Of a DNA stretch of 64,000 nt, positions 21,780 to 33,174 are shown piece after piece. Location: assembly GCF_002099425.1 (NCBI RefSeq), contig NW_018344004.1, positions 1,895,501 to 1,959,500 of the forward strand. The letters run 5' to 3'. A model generated the notes under the pieces. That model was not told the origin of the DNA. It worked only from the letters and a program-made list of their open reading frames with translations, and searched no databases. The stretch is from Phascolarctos cinereus (taxonomy: Eukaryota > Chordata > Mammalia > Diprotodontia > Phascolarctidae). A program made the translations under genes and the position numbers. The stretch's first letter is position 1. Each line of letters begins with the position of its first letter.

Positions 21780-21905
21780 CACTCCCCTACACAAATATAT
21801 TGTCCCCCTCTATTGGAACATAAGATTCTTGAGGGCAGGGACTGTCTCCAGCACTTAGTACCATGTTTCAATACCAGTTGTAAGCATTAAAAATTTTTTT
21901 CATTC
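21780..21905 (+). mobile_element. L2 3' end
   Basis: 'aagattcttgagggcaggga' then 'ctccagcacttagtacca' and a CATTCATTCA end. Confidence 0.82.
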
Positions 21906-22984
21906 ATTCATAGACATATATCTTTCACACCAGCCTGTCATGGGGGTGCCTGAAGTTGCCAAAATTGACATCATTCCTTAAGACCCTAAGAAAAAGATTA
22001 AACCTGTTACTTTTGGCACAGAGTTGGAAGAGGAGGAAGTCAAGTACTAGAAATGAACCCCAGTGACTACTGCAGGAAGAACACATAGGCACAAGTGGTA
22101 TTATGGAATCACAGTATCTTTCCAACTGGCCAACATTAGTGGCACACAGAATTGTGTGGGGGAGAGTCTGGGAATGAAGACCAGGTAATGCTTCCAGGAG
22201 TCCTGTTTTGGCAGAGCTACCATGATGGTCTGGGTAGGCTGAATTTTCTCCTTGTGTCTTTGCCGTATATAGACACAGCCATTGACCACTAGGGGAGGGA
22301 ACTAGATAAACATGTGCTACACACATATTTGTAATGGGACTATCTGGGTTCCCAGTTGCTCCAAAGGTGAGACATAGATGTAACAAGGAAGGAAATAACC
22401 CTCAGATTGTCTAAAAAGTACCCTAATTTCTGCCAGCTCACTTCCCTGATCCTAGAAAGGACTACCCAGCTACAGGCTGAGGAAGGGACAATCAGCACCA
22501 ATTGTTATTGAGAATACCAAATCTTGGAATAAATTGTTTCAAAAGTCTTTTTGTAACTATAACACTCTCCGTTCTTTCAAGAGAAAGCTTCAGTCCAGCC
22601 TGAATACAAATCTAAAGTACCATCCCTCTTTTCAGCAGTTTGGTTGCTAAAACAGGAATTAAAAGAATGTCTGCATAAAGAAACATGTTTAAATCAATCT
22701 TTGAAGGCTATAAGGTATTGTTCCTTTCATATATAATTGGTGGCTGAAGTGGTCAGAAAAGGAAATTTTGTTTATGAAAACTGATGAAATCAAATGGAAA
22801 AAGAGAACGTAGGCCAAGTATATAATACCGAAAGGACTTATTTGAGGACAAAGGACTGAGGCAGCAGATGATAAATCAGCAGGGAAGACATTAAAACAGA
22901 AGGGAAGATAGCCTCCAGGATAAGTAAAGTTCAAACATTTTGAATGAGTTCAAACATTTCTGAATAAATATTCTACCTAATGAG
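21906..22984. other. Unrecognised sequence with a 153-codon open frame
   Basis: The minus strand has an ATG-started frame of 153 codons at 21925-22386. It shows no domain, signal peptide or family I recognise, and has scattered cysteines and low-order composition. The plus strand around 21950-22060 contains short protein-like runs such as KKKIKPVTFGTELEEEEVKY, preceded and followed by stops, which could come from an old retrocopy. Neither is supported as a gene. Confidence 0.35.
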
Positions 22985-23079
22985 GCAAAGGCCCCTATAT
23001 ATGCCCAAAAGGGTATAGAACCACAGCTGAGTGTTCCTGACTGATTCCAGAGGGAAGTAAGAATCATGAAAATTAGAAT

Positions 23080-23720
23080 TTATGTTCTCCATAGCAGAAA
23101 TAACCAGCAGAAAAGAAAAATTTGAATCCATGATAACAAGTTTCTCAAAAGAAACAAAAAAGAGAACAAATGAATGCAAATACATAGAATTGAAGGACAA
23201 TCTGGAAGAAAAGAAGCAAAACAAACAAACAAAAACAAAAACAAAAAAAATTATCTCTATACAAGTAAAACATATTGAACTTAAAGACAGGATCTATAGA
23301 GGATCATAGGTTTCCCGGTGGAACAAGAGAAGTAAAAAATCTGAACACTAAAATCCAAGAAATAATACAAGAAAACTCACCAGAACAGAAAGAAAGAAAA
23401 AGCTAATCAAAAGAATCCACAGACTGCCTGAAGGGAAATTTAAAAAACAACAGCAACAACCCAAGTTTGCAAACTCTAGGACAATGGTTAGATTTAACAA
23501 TGCCAATGATGAATAGCCAATTCTAAGGCCTTCAAAGGAAAGGAAATTCAAATAACAGAAATATATTCCACATCCACTAGCAACTGCTAGAGGGAATGGA
23601 ATGATGTGTTTGGAAGAGCAAAGGAACTCAAGATGCAATCCTAGCTCAGCAAACCTAAGCCTAATCATTAATGAAAAGAGATAACTATTCAACAAAAGAG
23701 GAGCATTGAAGTATTCTTAG
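23080..23720 (+). pseudogene. ORF1 relic of the old L1-like copy
   Basis: The N-terminal part is still open at 23082-23309 and begins MFSIAEITSRKEKFESMI, lysine/glutamate rich and coiled-coil like. Further on, frames contain pieces like WNDVFGRAKELK, resembling the ORF1 C-terminal region. Several stops and shifts break it. The A-rich run at about 23216-23250 is low complexity inside it. Confidence 0.65.
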
Positions 23721-24694
23721 GTACACACATTATTTGCTTTGCAAACACCCCAGACAAAAGAAACATAAGGAAAGCAAATAATTACATTGTACCAAAGAAG
23801 GAACAAGCAATTAAAAAAAAGAGGGGAAAATTATTTTTTAGAAAAAAGACATACATGGGGTTAAAATTACAGAAAATAAAGGAGGGACCATTAAGAGATT
23901 TCTTTTTTAAAGGAGACAAGAAATAATGGTGGAGGAATAAACCTGAAACAACAAACAATGAACTTCACAATATAGCTATAGGTAACTCAGTGTTTACTGT
24001 GAGACTAAATTGCAGAACAGGGAGTGCATAAAAAGAGAGAGAGGAGTAAGAAAAAAGTAAAGAATGTGTGATGTACCCTATCAAGTCAATGGTAAACAAA
24101 GGGAAAATAGTGTTTTTTCAGTCTCTCAGGAAGAAGAAGGACTATGGTATAATGAATAAAGTGGCAAAAGAAGAGATTGAAAGGGGGAAAAACTGAAGAA
24201 CTGAACTGGAGTCAGTGGTAGGAGGAGGTCCCACTGAAAAATACTTCCATGAAGGGCAGGAGATGGGATAGGAAAAGAGACTCTATAATGGGAAATAAGA
24301 TCTTTACAATAGGTATATTCTCCAGGGATCTGTTGCTTAAAGAAAGTACTATATGACAATGGGTAAGACAGGGGATAATTATGAACTGCACAATCAGGGA
24401 GACTGGAAGTCTCAACTATAGGGCAATACTTCTATGTTCTCTATCTCCTGCAGGAATTAATTGATACTGTTAAGAGTAAGGCAAAAGAGAAAAAGAAGAC
24501 AAAAAGGCAAGATCTACAAGGCAATAACACAAACTGTTTAGAAGAGGAAACTCAAAATAAGTACCTTGGAAGTTTTAATTTCACATAGAATATGGAGACT
24601 AAGGAAAGAATAACTAAGTAGAAGGGCCATGAATCAAAAAAAAAAGTCTAGAATAGACAGAAAGGGAAGAGGATCCTTTTTAGAAAAAGGTATA

Positions 24695-25084
24695 TGTTGA
24701 ATGCAGCCATCAGGGGGCTATATGACCCCTCTGGTTAGTCAGATTAGGTTTGAAGCCTTTGGAGCCAGTTTTGTGATTTCTCTGGAAACTCCCTGTTGCT
24801 GTACCTGGAGCTCATTATTCTGACCAGATGTCACTGCTTCTCAAGCCTCCCCAGCTTTCTCTATAGGCTTTTGACTAGTTTGCAAAACAACTTATGTAAC
24901 AGCTTCAAGAGGCAGTACCTTCCATGAGACTCCCTCCAAATTGTATTTAAACCCTGCCTCTTCTGCCCCTCTGGGGCACTCCAGTACTTCAGTGCTGCAT
25001 GGTGTCCTAAATTGCAATTCCCTTGCTTCTATTAAACAGCCTTGTTGTTGCTGCTTTAGGAGTCTTCTTTATTTCAGACTAACA
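24695..25084 (+). mobile_element. Solo LTR of an endogenous retrovirus (fossil)
   Basis: About 390 bp from TGTTGAATGC to CAGACTAACA, with a TATA-like 'tatttaaacc' near 24944 and ATTAAA at 25031, followed by a short U5-like end. It interrupts the inter-ORF part of the old L1-like copy. No clean target duplication is visible, so the exact right edge may be a few bases further. No internal viral genes are present. Confidence 0.7.
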
Positions 25085-25151
25085 CACAGATAATGCAAAA
25101 AAAACCACTATCAAACAAAAGAAAAAAACCCAAGAGATTTTACTTCACTAC

Positions 25152-25715
25152 TGTTGAATCCCAATAAATCACAGTCTGTTTTAAGAAAGAGATAAATGAA
25201 ATTAGGGTGCTTGTGTCCATGGTTTAATTTCTCTCAAGAGGCTTGACATGCATTGCATGGGAGTTCAGTCCAAAACTGGGGCCCCCCAATGGGGGCCAAT
25301 TCAGAACTGGCTTGATTTGGGATTTGGGGGTACAGGGTTATATGACTTTAGAAGAATAGGTATTACCAAAGGGTTCCAATCAGCCCTGATTGGTCAACAT
25401 GCCGGGAGGTGGGCTATGTTAAAATGAGGTCTTGAGCACATGATTTAGGTCACTATCTTGGTCAACAGGGGCTGGCATCACCCACCATGCAGACAGAGGA
25501 CAGTCTTTGGGCTATCTAGGCTGAAGAAATATGTCTTCACCCAAGTCTGAGTAAGATAAAATCAATTCAGGCCTGGGTTGGAGTTTAACTAGGATAAGAA
25601 GATTCAATGCAATCTGATCATTTGTAATGTCATTCTGAAGAACTTTGGAGCAAAAGCTGGGCTAGGAGCTCTGAGTCTCCAAGACACAGATTACTAAGAG
25701 AAATCATTTTTCACA
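25152..25715 (-). mobile_element. Solo LTR of an endogenous retrovirus (fossil)
   Basis: A 564-bp element from TGTTGAATCC to TTTTTCACA on the plus strand, flanked by CTAC on both sides (25148-25151, 25716-25719). Read on the minus strand it has CCAAT ('gaccaatcagg' near 25390), TATA-like 'catataaccc' near 25345 and an ATTAAA near 25228, the normal LTR order. The 4-bp duplication suggests an ERV1-like family. It belongs to a different family from the neighbouring LTR at 24695. Confidence 0.78.
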
Positions 25716-25979
25716 CTACTTAGAGGGGGAAAAAAGATTAAGAAAGCATAACTAGATGAAAAATATAAAGGAAAAGGAAACAAGTAAAACCCAAAAACTT
25801 GGGAAATAGCAAATGCGAATAAGGGTGGCTTGAGAATGAGAGAAAGATGATTTGGGGCAATGAGATTGCCAAAAAGTATAGTAAGCAAAAATAACTGAAG
25901 AGACAAAGTACTATCATCATAGATGAAAAACAACAGACACCTAATTTTTAAAATAATTTTGGACACACATGTAGTAAAA

Positions 25980-27890
25980 ATATAAACCTAACTCTAATAA
26001 CTTTAAATGTGAATGAATAAAAATCCAGTAAGACAAAAAGAGTGACAGATTAAATAAGAGAACAAAATCCTACAATCTGTTGCTTTAAAAAAACAACCTA
26101 AAAAGGAAAGACAGAGAATAAAATTGAGGGGCTGAAACAAAATTTACCATGCATCAGGGGAATCTAAAAAAGTAGGAGTTATAATAATGCTGTTGAACAA
26201 AGAATAAAAATTAAAAATTCACAAGGAATAAAGAAATTACATTACCCTGAAAAGAACCATAGAGAAAAAATATCAACATTGATATTAATTGTATGGCCTC
26301 CAAATGCCTTATTATTTACATACACAAAGAAAAAAATTAAAAGAATTACAAAAACATAAACAGTAATGCAGTATTAACAAGAGTCTTTAATGTCCCTCTC
26401 TTAGTTTTGAGCAAATCTAACAGAATGATATGAGTACAAACTACTGGAGAAACTGGAGTTACAAGACTTACAGCATCTTGTAAATGGGACGGCTAAAAAA
26501 AAGATATGTATTTTTCAGTACCAGCTGACCTTTTTATAAAAAATAACCATGCTTTAAGAGGGTACAGAGATGTTGCCAAAAAAAAGGCAGAAAAAGTAAA
26601 TGTATCTTTATAGCTTATGATGCAATAAATATAATAATAATTTCATGGAGCTCAAACAACTGATGAAGACCCAACAATCAAAGGAGAAAGGCATATATTA
26701 TAAACCAAAAAGACTATAAAAATGGTAACAAAACTAAAAGCTGGCTTTTTGAAAAGATTAATAAAATCTATAAACCTTTAGCCATCTTGATAATGAAAAC
26801 AGAAGAAAATCAGATCAATAAAATAGCAAATGAGTAAGGTAAAATCACTACAAAAGCAGAATAAATTAAAAGAATTATCAGAACCTACCATGAGCAATTA
26901 TATTCTAACAAAACTGAGAAACCATTAAAAAAAGTTAAGGAATATCTTCAAAAAAGCATAAATACCTAAGCTAACAGAAGACCAAATAGAGATCCTTAAT
27001 AATCCAGTCTCAGGAAAAGGAAATATAACCAGTTATAAAGTAACTACCAAAGAAAAAAATTCTGGTCCTAATGAATTCATAAGAGAATTCTATCAAACTT
27101 TTTGAAGAACAATATTACAATACTAGTAACAATATTACACAAATTATTCTCAAAAATTGAGAAAGAAATCACCTCTGACTTTTTATGAGACAAATAAAGC
27201 AAAGAAGGGGAACAACTGACCAATTATCATTAATAAATATGGAATTAAAAATTTTAAATAGCATTCTGTCAAAGAAACTATAGCAATTCACCCAATAAAT
27301 CATTCGTCATGACCAAGCTGGGCTTATGCCAGGAATTCAAGAATAATTCAATATTAAGAAAACAGTCCACATAATTAATTATATTAAAAAACAAAATTTC
27401 AAAACCACACTCAATAGACATAAAAATCCTTTGATAAAGTACAATACTCATATATGCCAAAAAAATTTAATCCTACAAAGTATAGGCATAGGTGGACCTT
27501 TTTTTTAAATATCATAAAATCATCTACCTGAATCAAAAAGCAAGCACCATACAATGAGCATAAATTCAAATGTATTCAAATAAATACAGGAGAAAAGCAA
27601 GCATGTTCATTCTTCCAGTCTTATTTTATATAGTTCAGAAATGCTAGCCATAGCAATAAGAGAAGAGAAAGAAATTAGAGGTTTAAAAATAGGCAAAGGG
27701 AAGATTAAGAACTATCCCTGTTTGGTGATGACACTATGATAAGATTTATTGAGAAAACTTAGAGAATCATCAAAGAGAGTAATTGAGACGATAGCTCTAG
27801 CAAATTTGTGGGCTACAAAATAAACCCAGAAAAGTCAATGATGTTTCTATATAATAACAAAGTCCAAGCAGCAATAATAGAAAGGATACA
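25980..27890 (+). pseudogene. ORF2 relic of the old L1-like copy
   Basis: The endonuclease start reads LTLITLNVNE near 25990-26020 and is followed by TKRVTD and a CCLQ-like segment. The reverse transcriptase part includes RHDQAGLMPGIQE near 27308-27345, the counterpart of the 'HDQVGFIPGMQ' region, and EMLAIAIREEKEIRG near 27640-27690. Stops occur every few tens of codons. Roughly half a kilobase of ORF2 appears to be missing where the 7SL retrocopy sits. Confidence 0.72.
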
Positions 27891-28240
27891 TGCCTGGTAA
27901 TGGAGGCACACACCTGTAATCCCTGCTATTCAGCTAAAGATAAGGCTGGTGGATTATTTGAGCTTACACGTTTTTAGCTTCAATGCACTCTGCCAGTTGG
28001 GTGTCCACACAAAGTATGGCAACAATATGTTGAGGCACCAATATGTTGAGACCCCAAACAGCTGAAACTCCAAACACAGGCTGCCTAAGGAGTGGTAAAC
28101 TATCCCAGGTCTTCCTCTAACCTTCCCTTCATTCTGGGAAACAGAGAAAGTCAAAGGTACTATACCAATTAGCAATGAATCTAGCCCACCACTGAGGTAC
28201 TTCCGGACTGGGCAGGATAGGGAGACACTGAATTAAAAAT
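27891..28240 (+). pseudogene. 7SL (SRP) RNA retropseudogene, near full length
   Basis: A diverged copy of signal recognition particle RNA. The Alu-domain part reads 'gcacacacctgtaatccct' and 'ggctggtggattatttgagc'. The S-domain part has 'gggtgtccacacaaagtatg', 'ggctgcctaaggagtgg', 'actatcccaggtc' and 'ggaaacagagaaagtcaaag'. The end corresponds to 'gactgggcaggataggga' followed by an A-rich tail. Differences include a small duplication around CAATATGTTGAG (28023-28051) and an extra C/T-rich stretch near 28112-28136. It cannot be a working SRP RNA and lies inside L1 ORF2. Confidence 0.85.
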
Positions 28241-28317
28241 AAAATGGATATCTTACCTTAATATTAAAAAAGAGAGAGAGAAGAAAAGCAAATCACATAC
28301 ATTTTACAGCTATGGGT

Positions 28318-28501
28318 AAGAGATACATTCTTTCTTTTTGGCCTTTTTTTGGTGAGGCAATCGGGGTTAAGTGACTTGCCGAGGGTCACACAGCTAGTGT
28401 CAAGTGTTTGAGGCCAGATTTGAACTCAGGTCCTCCTGACTCCAAGGCCGAAGCTTTATCCACTGTGCCATCTAGCTGCCCCCATTAAGAAATATATTCT
28501 T
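28318..28501 (-). mobile_element. Short A-tailed SINE with 15-bp duplication
   Basis: The reversed short SINE (28333-28486): 'gtgaggcaatcggggttaag' and 'aggccagatttgaactcagg', ending 'catctagctgcccc'. Flanks AAGAGATACATTCTT (28318-28332) and AAGAAATATATTCTT (28487-28501) differ at two positions. Removing the SINE rejoins the ORF2 relic of the old L1-like copy. Confidence 0.88.
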
Positions 28502-28805
28502 AAGCAAGCAACAGAGACTATTACGAAATGATAATAAAATACATATGGAACTGGAAAGCTTTGACAAATTAAATTCATGCATCTTGGATAAAAAGACAAG
28601 CAGTTGAATAGAAAAAAAAATCTTTGCATAGTATTTCTCCAACAAGGATTTGGTATCCAAGATATAGACAATATACACATTTGTATATAGATACAGTCTT
28701 TATGTGAAGATATAAATCCAAAAGCCATTCGCCAAAAGATTTGTTTAAAGAATATGCATAAACAATTCCCAAAAGAATAATGATAAATTATTAACAGAAA
28801 AGTTT

Positions 28806-29747
28806 AATCCATTCTCATGCTCATAGTAAGTGGAAGAATTTGAAATTCATACTTTCTGACATTTCCACTATTCCACAGCTGCTCAGAAAACCTCACCTAC
28901 TTTCAGAATTTTGCCTTGGACTGGTCCTGGTCTTAAGACGAACACTGATGTCAGGGGTCTACCATCCCCACTTACAGAACCAAAATCTTACTACTAGTGC
29001 CCTGTAATGCTTAATTCTCATCTGCAACTTATATGTGGTAACCATATACAAGCAAAAATGTTCTGAAGTAAGGTCATAAAGTGAGAAAGGAAATTGGCAC
29101 TTAAGACTGTATTATTTACTTAACAAATTGGATATTTTATGTTAGATTGCACATGTAATATGTTTTTCTAAATTCTTGACCCTTAGTAATATTTCCATGC
29201 TCTGTGTAACTGTCATTTAAGAGTATGATGTCAAACAACTTCTTGGAACAATAATGTCTTCATTCTGCTCTGCAGATTTGTTTAGTTTTACTGTAGATTT
29301 TCAAAAGTTACTTGAAAAGGAAGATTAGAGAACTGACAATTTCAATATGCAATGACTAAAGGCAGATTTTTTAGTTCAGAGAGTAGCCAAATTAAAAAGA
29401 CCTCCAAACAAATCTACTTTCCTAATGTCAAACTAGGACAAAATATAGAATTTCTATATTGACCCTTGATCAATTTGATCTTAAGGCAGGCGGCATCTGG
29501 CATAAATTTCACTTGTATGCAAGATGTTAGAGCCATGTGGGAAATTCAGATGGATGATTCAAACAGTTCCTTCTGAGCAGTCAGCCCAAATAAGAGCTGA
29601 AAAACTGGAACAATTCTTGATTACCACTTATTGAGAGTACTCTTAAGTGACATTCTAGTAGTTTCTAAGAGTCAATGTTATCAAATTAAAGAAAAAGAAA
29701 AATTCTAATTTTATATTTAAATGCACACATGAGAAGCTGAAGGATGT
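28806..29747. other. Unrecognised sequence
   Basis: No repeat family or gene recognised. Confidence 0.4.
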
Positions 29748-29830
29748 AGAACTGGAAGGAACCTGAGAAGCCATCTATTCAAACCCTTACCTGAAGTATA
29801 TGCAAGGAATGAACAGTTTATTCACCCCAT
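29748..29830 (-). mobile_element. CR1/L3 3' end, fragment
   Basis: 'gatgtagaactggaaggaac', 'ctgagaagccatctattc' and 'aacccttacctgaag' match the reversed 3' end of CR1/L3. The first part could also be a MIR. Confidence 0.55.
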
Positions 29831-30677
29831 GCTTAGGGTCCTATCCAAACATAATTTTAAAATATAATGCTTTGCAGCATTGAAATGATGGGATGCAGTT
29901 CTCTGGACTTATCTATACAAAGAGGAGTCTATCTTGCCTTTTGATAGGTCAAGCTGACTTCTTATTTAACTCTAGGCAAGAAAAAAAACAATGAAATCTC
30001 TTAGGATTACTAAAAGATTTTATAACATTCAAATTAATTGTGTAAAAATGTAATTATGTAATACCATTGCACCTTTATGGAACTGCAAAAAACTGTTGAC
30101 ATCTTTGTTAGTGGGACACCATTTCTTCATTCTTTTAATGGAGATAGTTTGTTTGAGTAACTGTGAAATGCAGTGCTCAATAACTTGACATCCCACTGGA
30201 ATGTTGTTTCCATTTAGTAACCACTGCGTCTAAGTTGTTATCATGCATCTGAATTAATTTTTCCCTAAATGAAATATTTACTTGCCAAGTTAAAACATGT
30301 TAATATTCCTTTATTTTCCACAACCTGCAGTTAAGTAGTAAAAAAGAGTAAACTGATGATCTGACCTTCAATTCTGTTTATCAATCAATTTTTAGGAAAG
30401 TCAAAAAAGTTTGGATTATTTGGCTTAATTAAACCATCACAAGCCTCCATGTAAACACTGAAATTTAACCAATTAGGTAAGAAAAGTTAGTCATGAGAGC
30501 TAATGAAAATTGGCCTTTTTACTATATTCATCTTGCATCCAGCCAGAGTTGGAAATGTAATAGCATTTAAGAAATCCCCAATTAAAACTATTATTATTTT
30601 CTAATGGAAATGACTATTATAATCATTCTGTACCTTGTGGACCTAGCAAATTCACTACACCCATCTCCCTTACCCTT
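29831..30677. other. Repeat-free AT-rich block, possible conserved element
   Basis: A long block without any recognised repeat. It contains homeodomain-type TTAATTAA/TAATTA cores, for example 'ggcttaattaaaccatcac' near 30421 and 'accaattaggtaag' near 30469. It is a candidate for conserved non-coding DNA, by inference only. Confidence 0.3.
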
Positions 30678-30836
30678 AGAAAAATGTTTCTGGGGCAGCT
30701 AGGTGGAACAGTGGATAGGGCACCAGCCCTGGCATCAGGAGGACTGAAGTTCAAATATAACCTCAAACACTTACTGGTTGTGTGATCCTAAGCCCACCAC
30801 TGAACCCTGACTGCCTCTAAAAAGAAAAATATTTCT
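30678..30836 (+). mobile_element. Short A-tailed SINE with 14-bp duplication
   Basis: Head 'ggggcagctaggtggaacag' and end 'ctgactgcctctaaaaag', with no RTE tail. AGAAAAATGTTTCT (30678-30691) and AGAAAAATATTTCT (30823-30836) flank it, one mismatch. Same family as the copies at 11919, 28333, 43558 and 52130. Confidence 0.9.
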
Positions 30837-31089
30837 ACCATCTCTGCTACAAGCCCTCCCTTGACAATAGGGCAGCCTCTTTACCCTTCTCCTCCACCTC
30901 CCCATTCTCAAGGAATCTAGTCCTCTCAATACCAATATAAGAAGTTTCTTTCTTTCTTCTATATTGGCACCCCCTTAAGTTTATACACCAGGCTTGGGAA
31001 GGAAGAAAATAAATATATAAGAAGCTATGGTAGCAAGAACAGGAGCACACATATGGTTGTTCACACCTACAACATGATCTGAATATTTA

Positions 31090-31490
31090 TAGAATCATAA
31101 GATTTAGAACTGGAAGTGACCTCATAGATTAGCTAGTTCAATGATGTCAAACTCAAATAGAAACAGGGTCCACCCAACTGTAAATAAGAATCTCTAAGGG
31201 CTGCCCATTGACTTAGTTTTAAAATGTAATACTGTCTATGTGTTATTCTATTTTTATTTTGTTAAATATTTCCCAATTACATTTTAACCTGCTTCAGGCT
31301 ACACACAGTGTTATGCAGGCATTGTGTTTGACACCTCTGGTCTAACTAACACCTTCATTTTCCACATGAGAACACAAAGCCAAGAAAAATAATTTGCCCA
31401 AGGTCATATAGTTAGTAAGTGGCATAGTTTGGATTCAAACACAATGCCTCTGACACCTAATCCAGTATTCTTTACTATTATACTCCAAGC
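31090..31490 (-). mobile_element. MIR-type SINE interrupted by a DNA transposon
   Basis: The left part has 'gaatcataagatttagaact', 'ggaagtgacctcatagatta'. The right part resumes at about 31340 with 'taacaccttcattttcc' and 'caaggtcatatagttagtaa'. It is a reversed CORE-SINE. Confidence 0.82.
31139..31339. mobile_element. hAT-like MITE inside a MIR
   Basis: About 200 bp with inverted ends CAATGATGTCAAACTC and, at the right, GTTTGACACCTCTG, i.e. a CAG-GG-TGTCAAAC type terminus typical of hAT elements. The interior has 'aatatttcccaattacattt'. It has no coding capacity. The flanking target duplication is eroded. Confidence 0.78.
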
Positions 31491-31784
31491 TACACCAGTT
31501 TGGCAACGTCAATTAACATCATTCCTTTCTTTTGGATTACACTACAATGTTAACTTAGCTTCAGTTCTTAGGCACCTTAAATGTCTCCCTTGAGGTATAC
31601 TGTCATTAGGCAATGGAGAAAACCTTGTAAGAAGATGTCATTTCTTTCAATTTACCTGAAAAGGGCTTTAGCACAATTTGCAATCCAATTCCCCTCTCAT
31701 GAACCTAACTTTCTGTTTTAGGGTAGAGGAGTCTATGCACCAATATTCAATGAGTTCTCTATAGGAACAAAAAAACTTCAATCA

Positions 31785-32675
31785 ATCCATCAATAAGCAG
31801 TTATTAAGCAGCAATTATGTGCTAGACACAGTACTAGGCACTAGAGATACAAATATAAAGTATGAAAGAATCCCTTTTCACAAAGAGCCTGCATTCTAAT
31901 GGGGAAGACAGTAAGTACACATATAAGTATGTACAAAGTAATTAGAAAGAAAATAAATGCCAAGTAGCTTGGGGGAAGGACCAACTAGATAAGGGACCAG
32001 GAAAGGTAGGCTTTGAAGAGAAGGATTCTAAGCTTTGCAGGTAGGAAAGTGCCTTTAAGGAGTGCTTTGGGGCATGGGGAATGACCATTGCAAACACATA
32101 GAACTAGGATGGCTTGTGATGTTTGAGGAACAGAGAGAAAGTCAGTTTGACCAGATCATAGAACATGGGAGGGTGAGTAATACCCAATGATGCTGAAAAG
32201 ATAAACTGAACTCAGATTATAAAGGGCTTTAAATGCTAAACAGGAATTTGTTTTATCCTGGGAGCAACAACACAGTCAGATCTGACCTTTCGGAAAATCA
32301 CTTTGATAGCAGTGTAGGATGGACTACAGTGGTGAGATCTGAGTCAGGAAGACAAATTAAGAGGCCATTGTAATAATCTAGGAGAGAGCTAATGAGAGCC
32401 TGAACAAATACAGCACCTGTGTGATAGAGAGAAGGGGCAGTATGTGAGACATAGTGAGTGGAGAGACAAAAATGACATTATTTGACATCAAACTGGATTG
32501 GGATTGGATATGTGAGGTAAGACTATCTCTGTGGTTATAAATCTAAGAGACTGGAAGTAAAGTGGTGCCTGACAAAAATAACAAAGTCTAGAAAAGAGAA
32601 GCATGTAGAGGAAAATATTAAGTTCAGCATTGGACATTTGGTATATCTTGCCCTGGGATACTAAAGCTCCTCCAA
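31785..32675 (-). mobile_element. L2 LINE 3' part, long
   Basis: Reversed L2: terminus 'ttattaagcagcaattatgt' and 'cattctaatggggaagacag', then 'aatcactttgatagcagtgt', 'ggccattgtaataatctagg' and 'agttcagcattggacatttg'. These correspond in order to the L2 3' region read backwards. The 106-codon antisense frame at 32488-32808 straddles its end and is not a gene. Confidence 0.85.
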
Positions 32676-33174
32676 CTAAAATGACTATAGCTCTTTTTTG
32701 TACCCTACCAATCTCTTTAATAGGGATGCACAAAATAAAGTAGATTTCAGCTGTAATTTCACTTCTAAGGTAGAGTAGTGTTATGAATTTCTGATTTGGA
32801 TCTCGCAAATGCCACTAATTGCTTTCGATTGAACTTCGAAATACACTACCTATCAAATCGAAGAAAACTTACAAGTTGGCTCTGCAGTTGGTAGTTTTCA
32901 AATAATTTTCAATTATTTTTTCACATTATCATTTATTCATCTTTGACTATTGTCAGTACTGGTTAGAAATACAAGTCTTTCTAACAGCCCTAAGTCTGTT
33001 GCAAAATTTTTATGATTCTTGTCCCTACTAGAGAGATGATGAGCCTTTTGAAAAGTCTTATCTGGGTAATATCTGATGTGTTCCTGGTTTCTAGAATGCT
33101 GTTTATAACCAAGAGGTTATAAGTTGGGCTCTCACAGAAAATAGTAACACAAACATTTCCATCAACCTTGAATA
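32676..33174. other. Unrecognised sequence
   Basis: No element recognised. Confidence 0.4.

Larger units (their letters stand above)
22985..28805 (+). mobile_element. Old L1-like LINE with ORF1 and ORF2 relics
   Basis: One decayed LINE copy split by later insertions: LTR at 24695-25084, LTR at 25152-25715, 7SL retrocopy at 27891-28240 and SINE at 28333-28486. An ORF1-like coiled coil and C-terminal part lie at about 23080-23720. ORF2 starts near 25980 with a readable LTLITLNVNE, the counterpart of the endonuclease N-terminus, and continues through the reverse transcriptase to a C-terminal part ending near 28800. Stops and shifts are numerous. About 1.3 kb of A/G-rich sequence without either ORF lies between the two relics once the LTRs are discounted. 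Confidence 0.78.
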
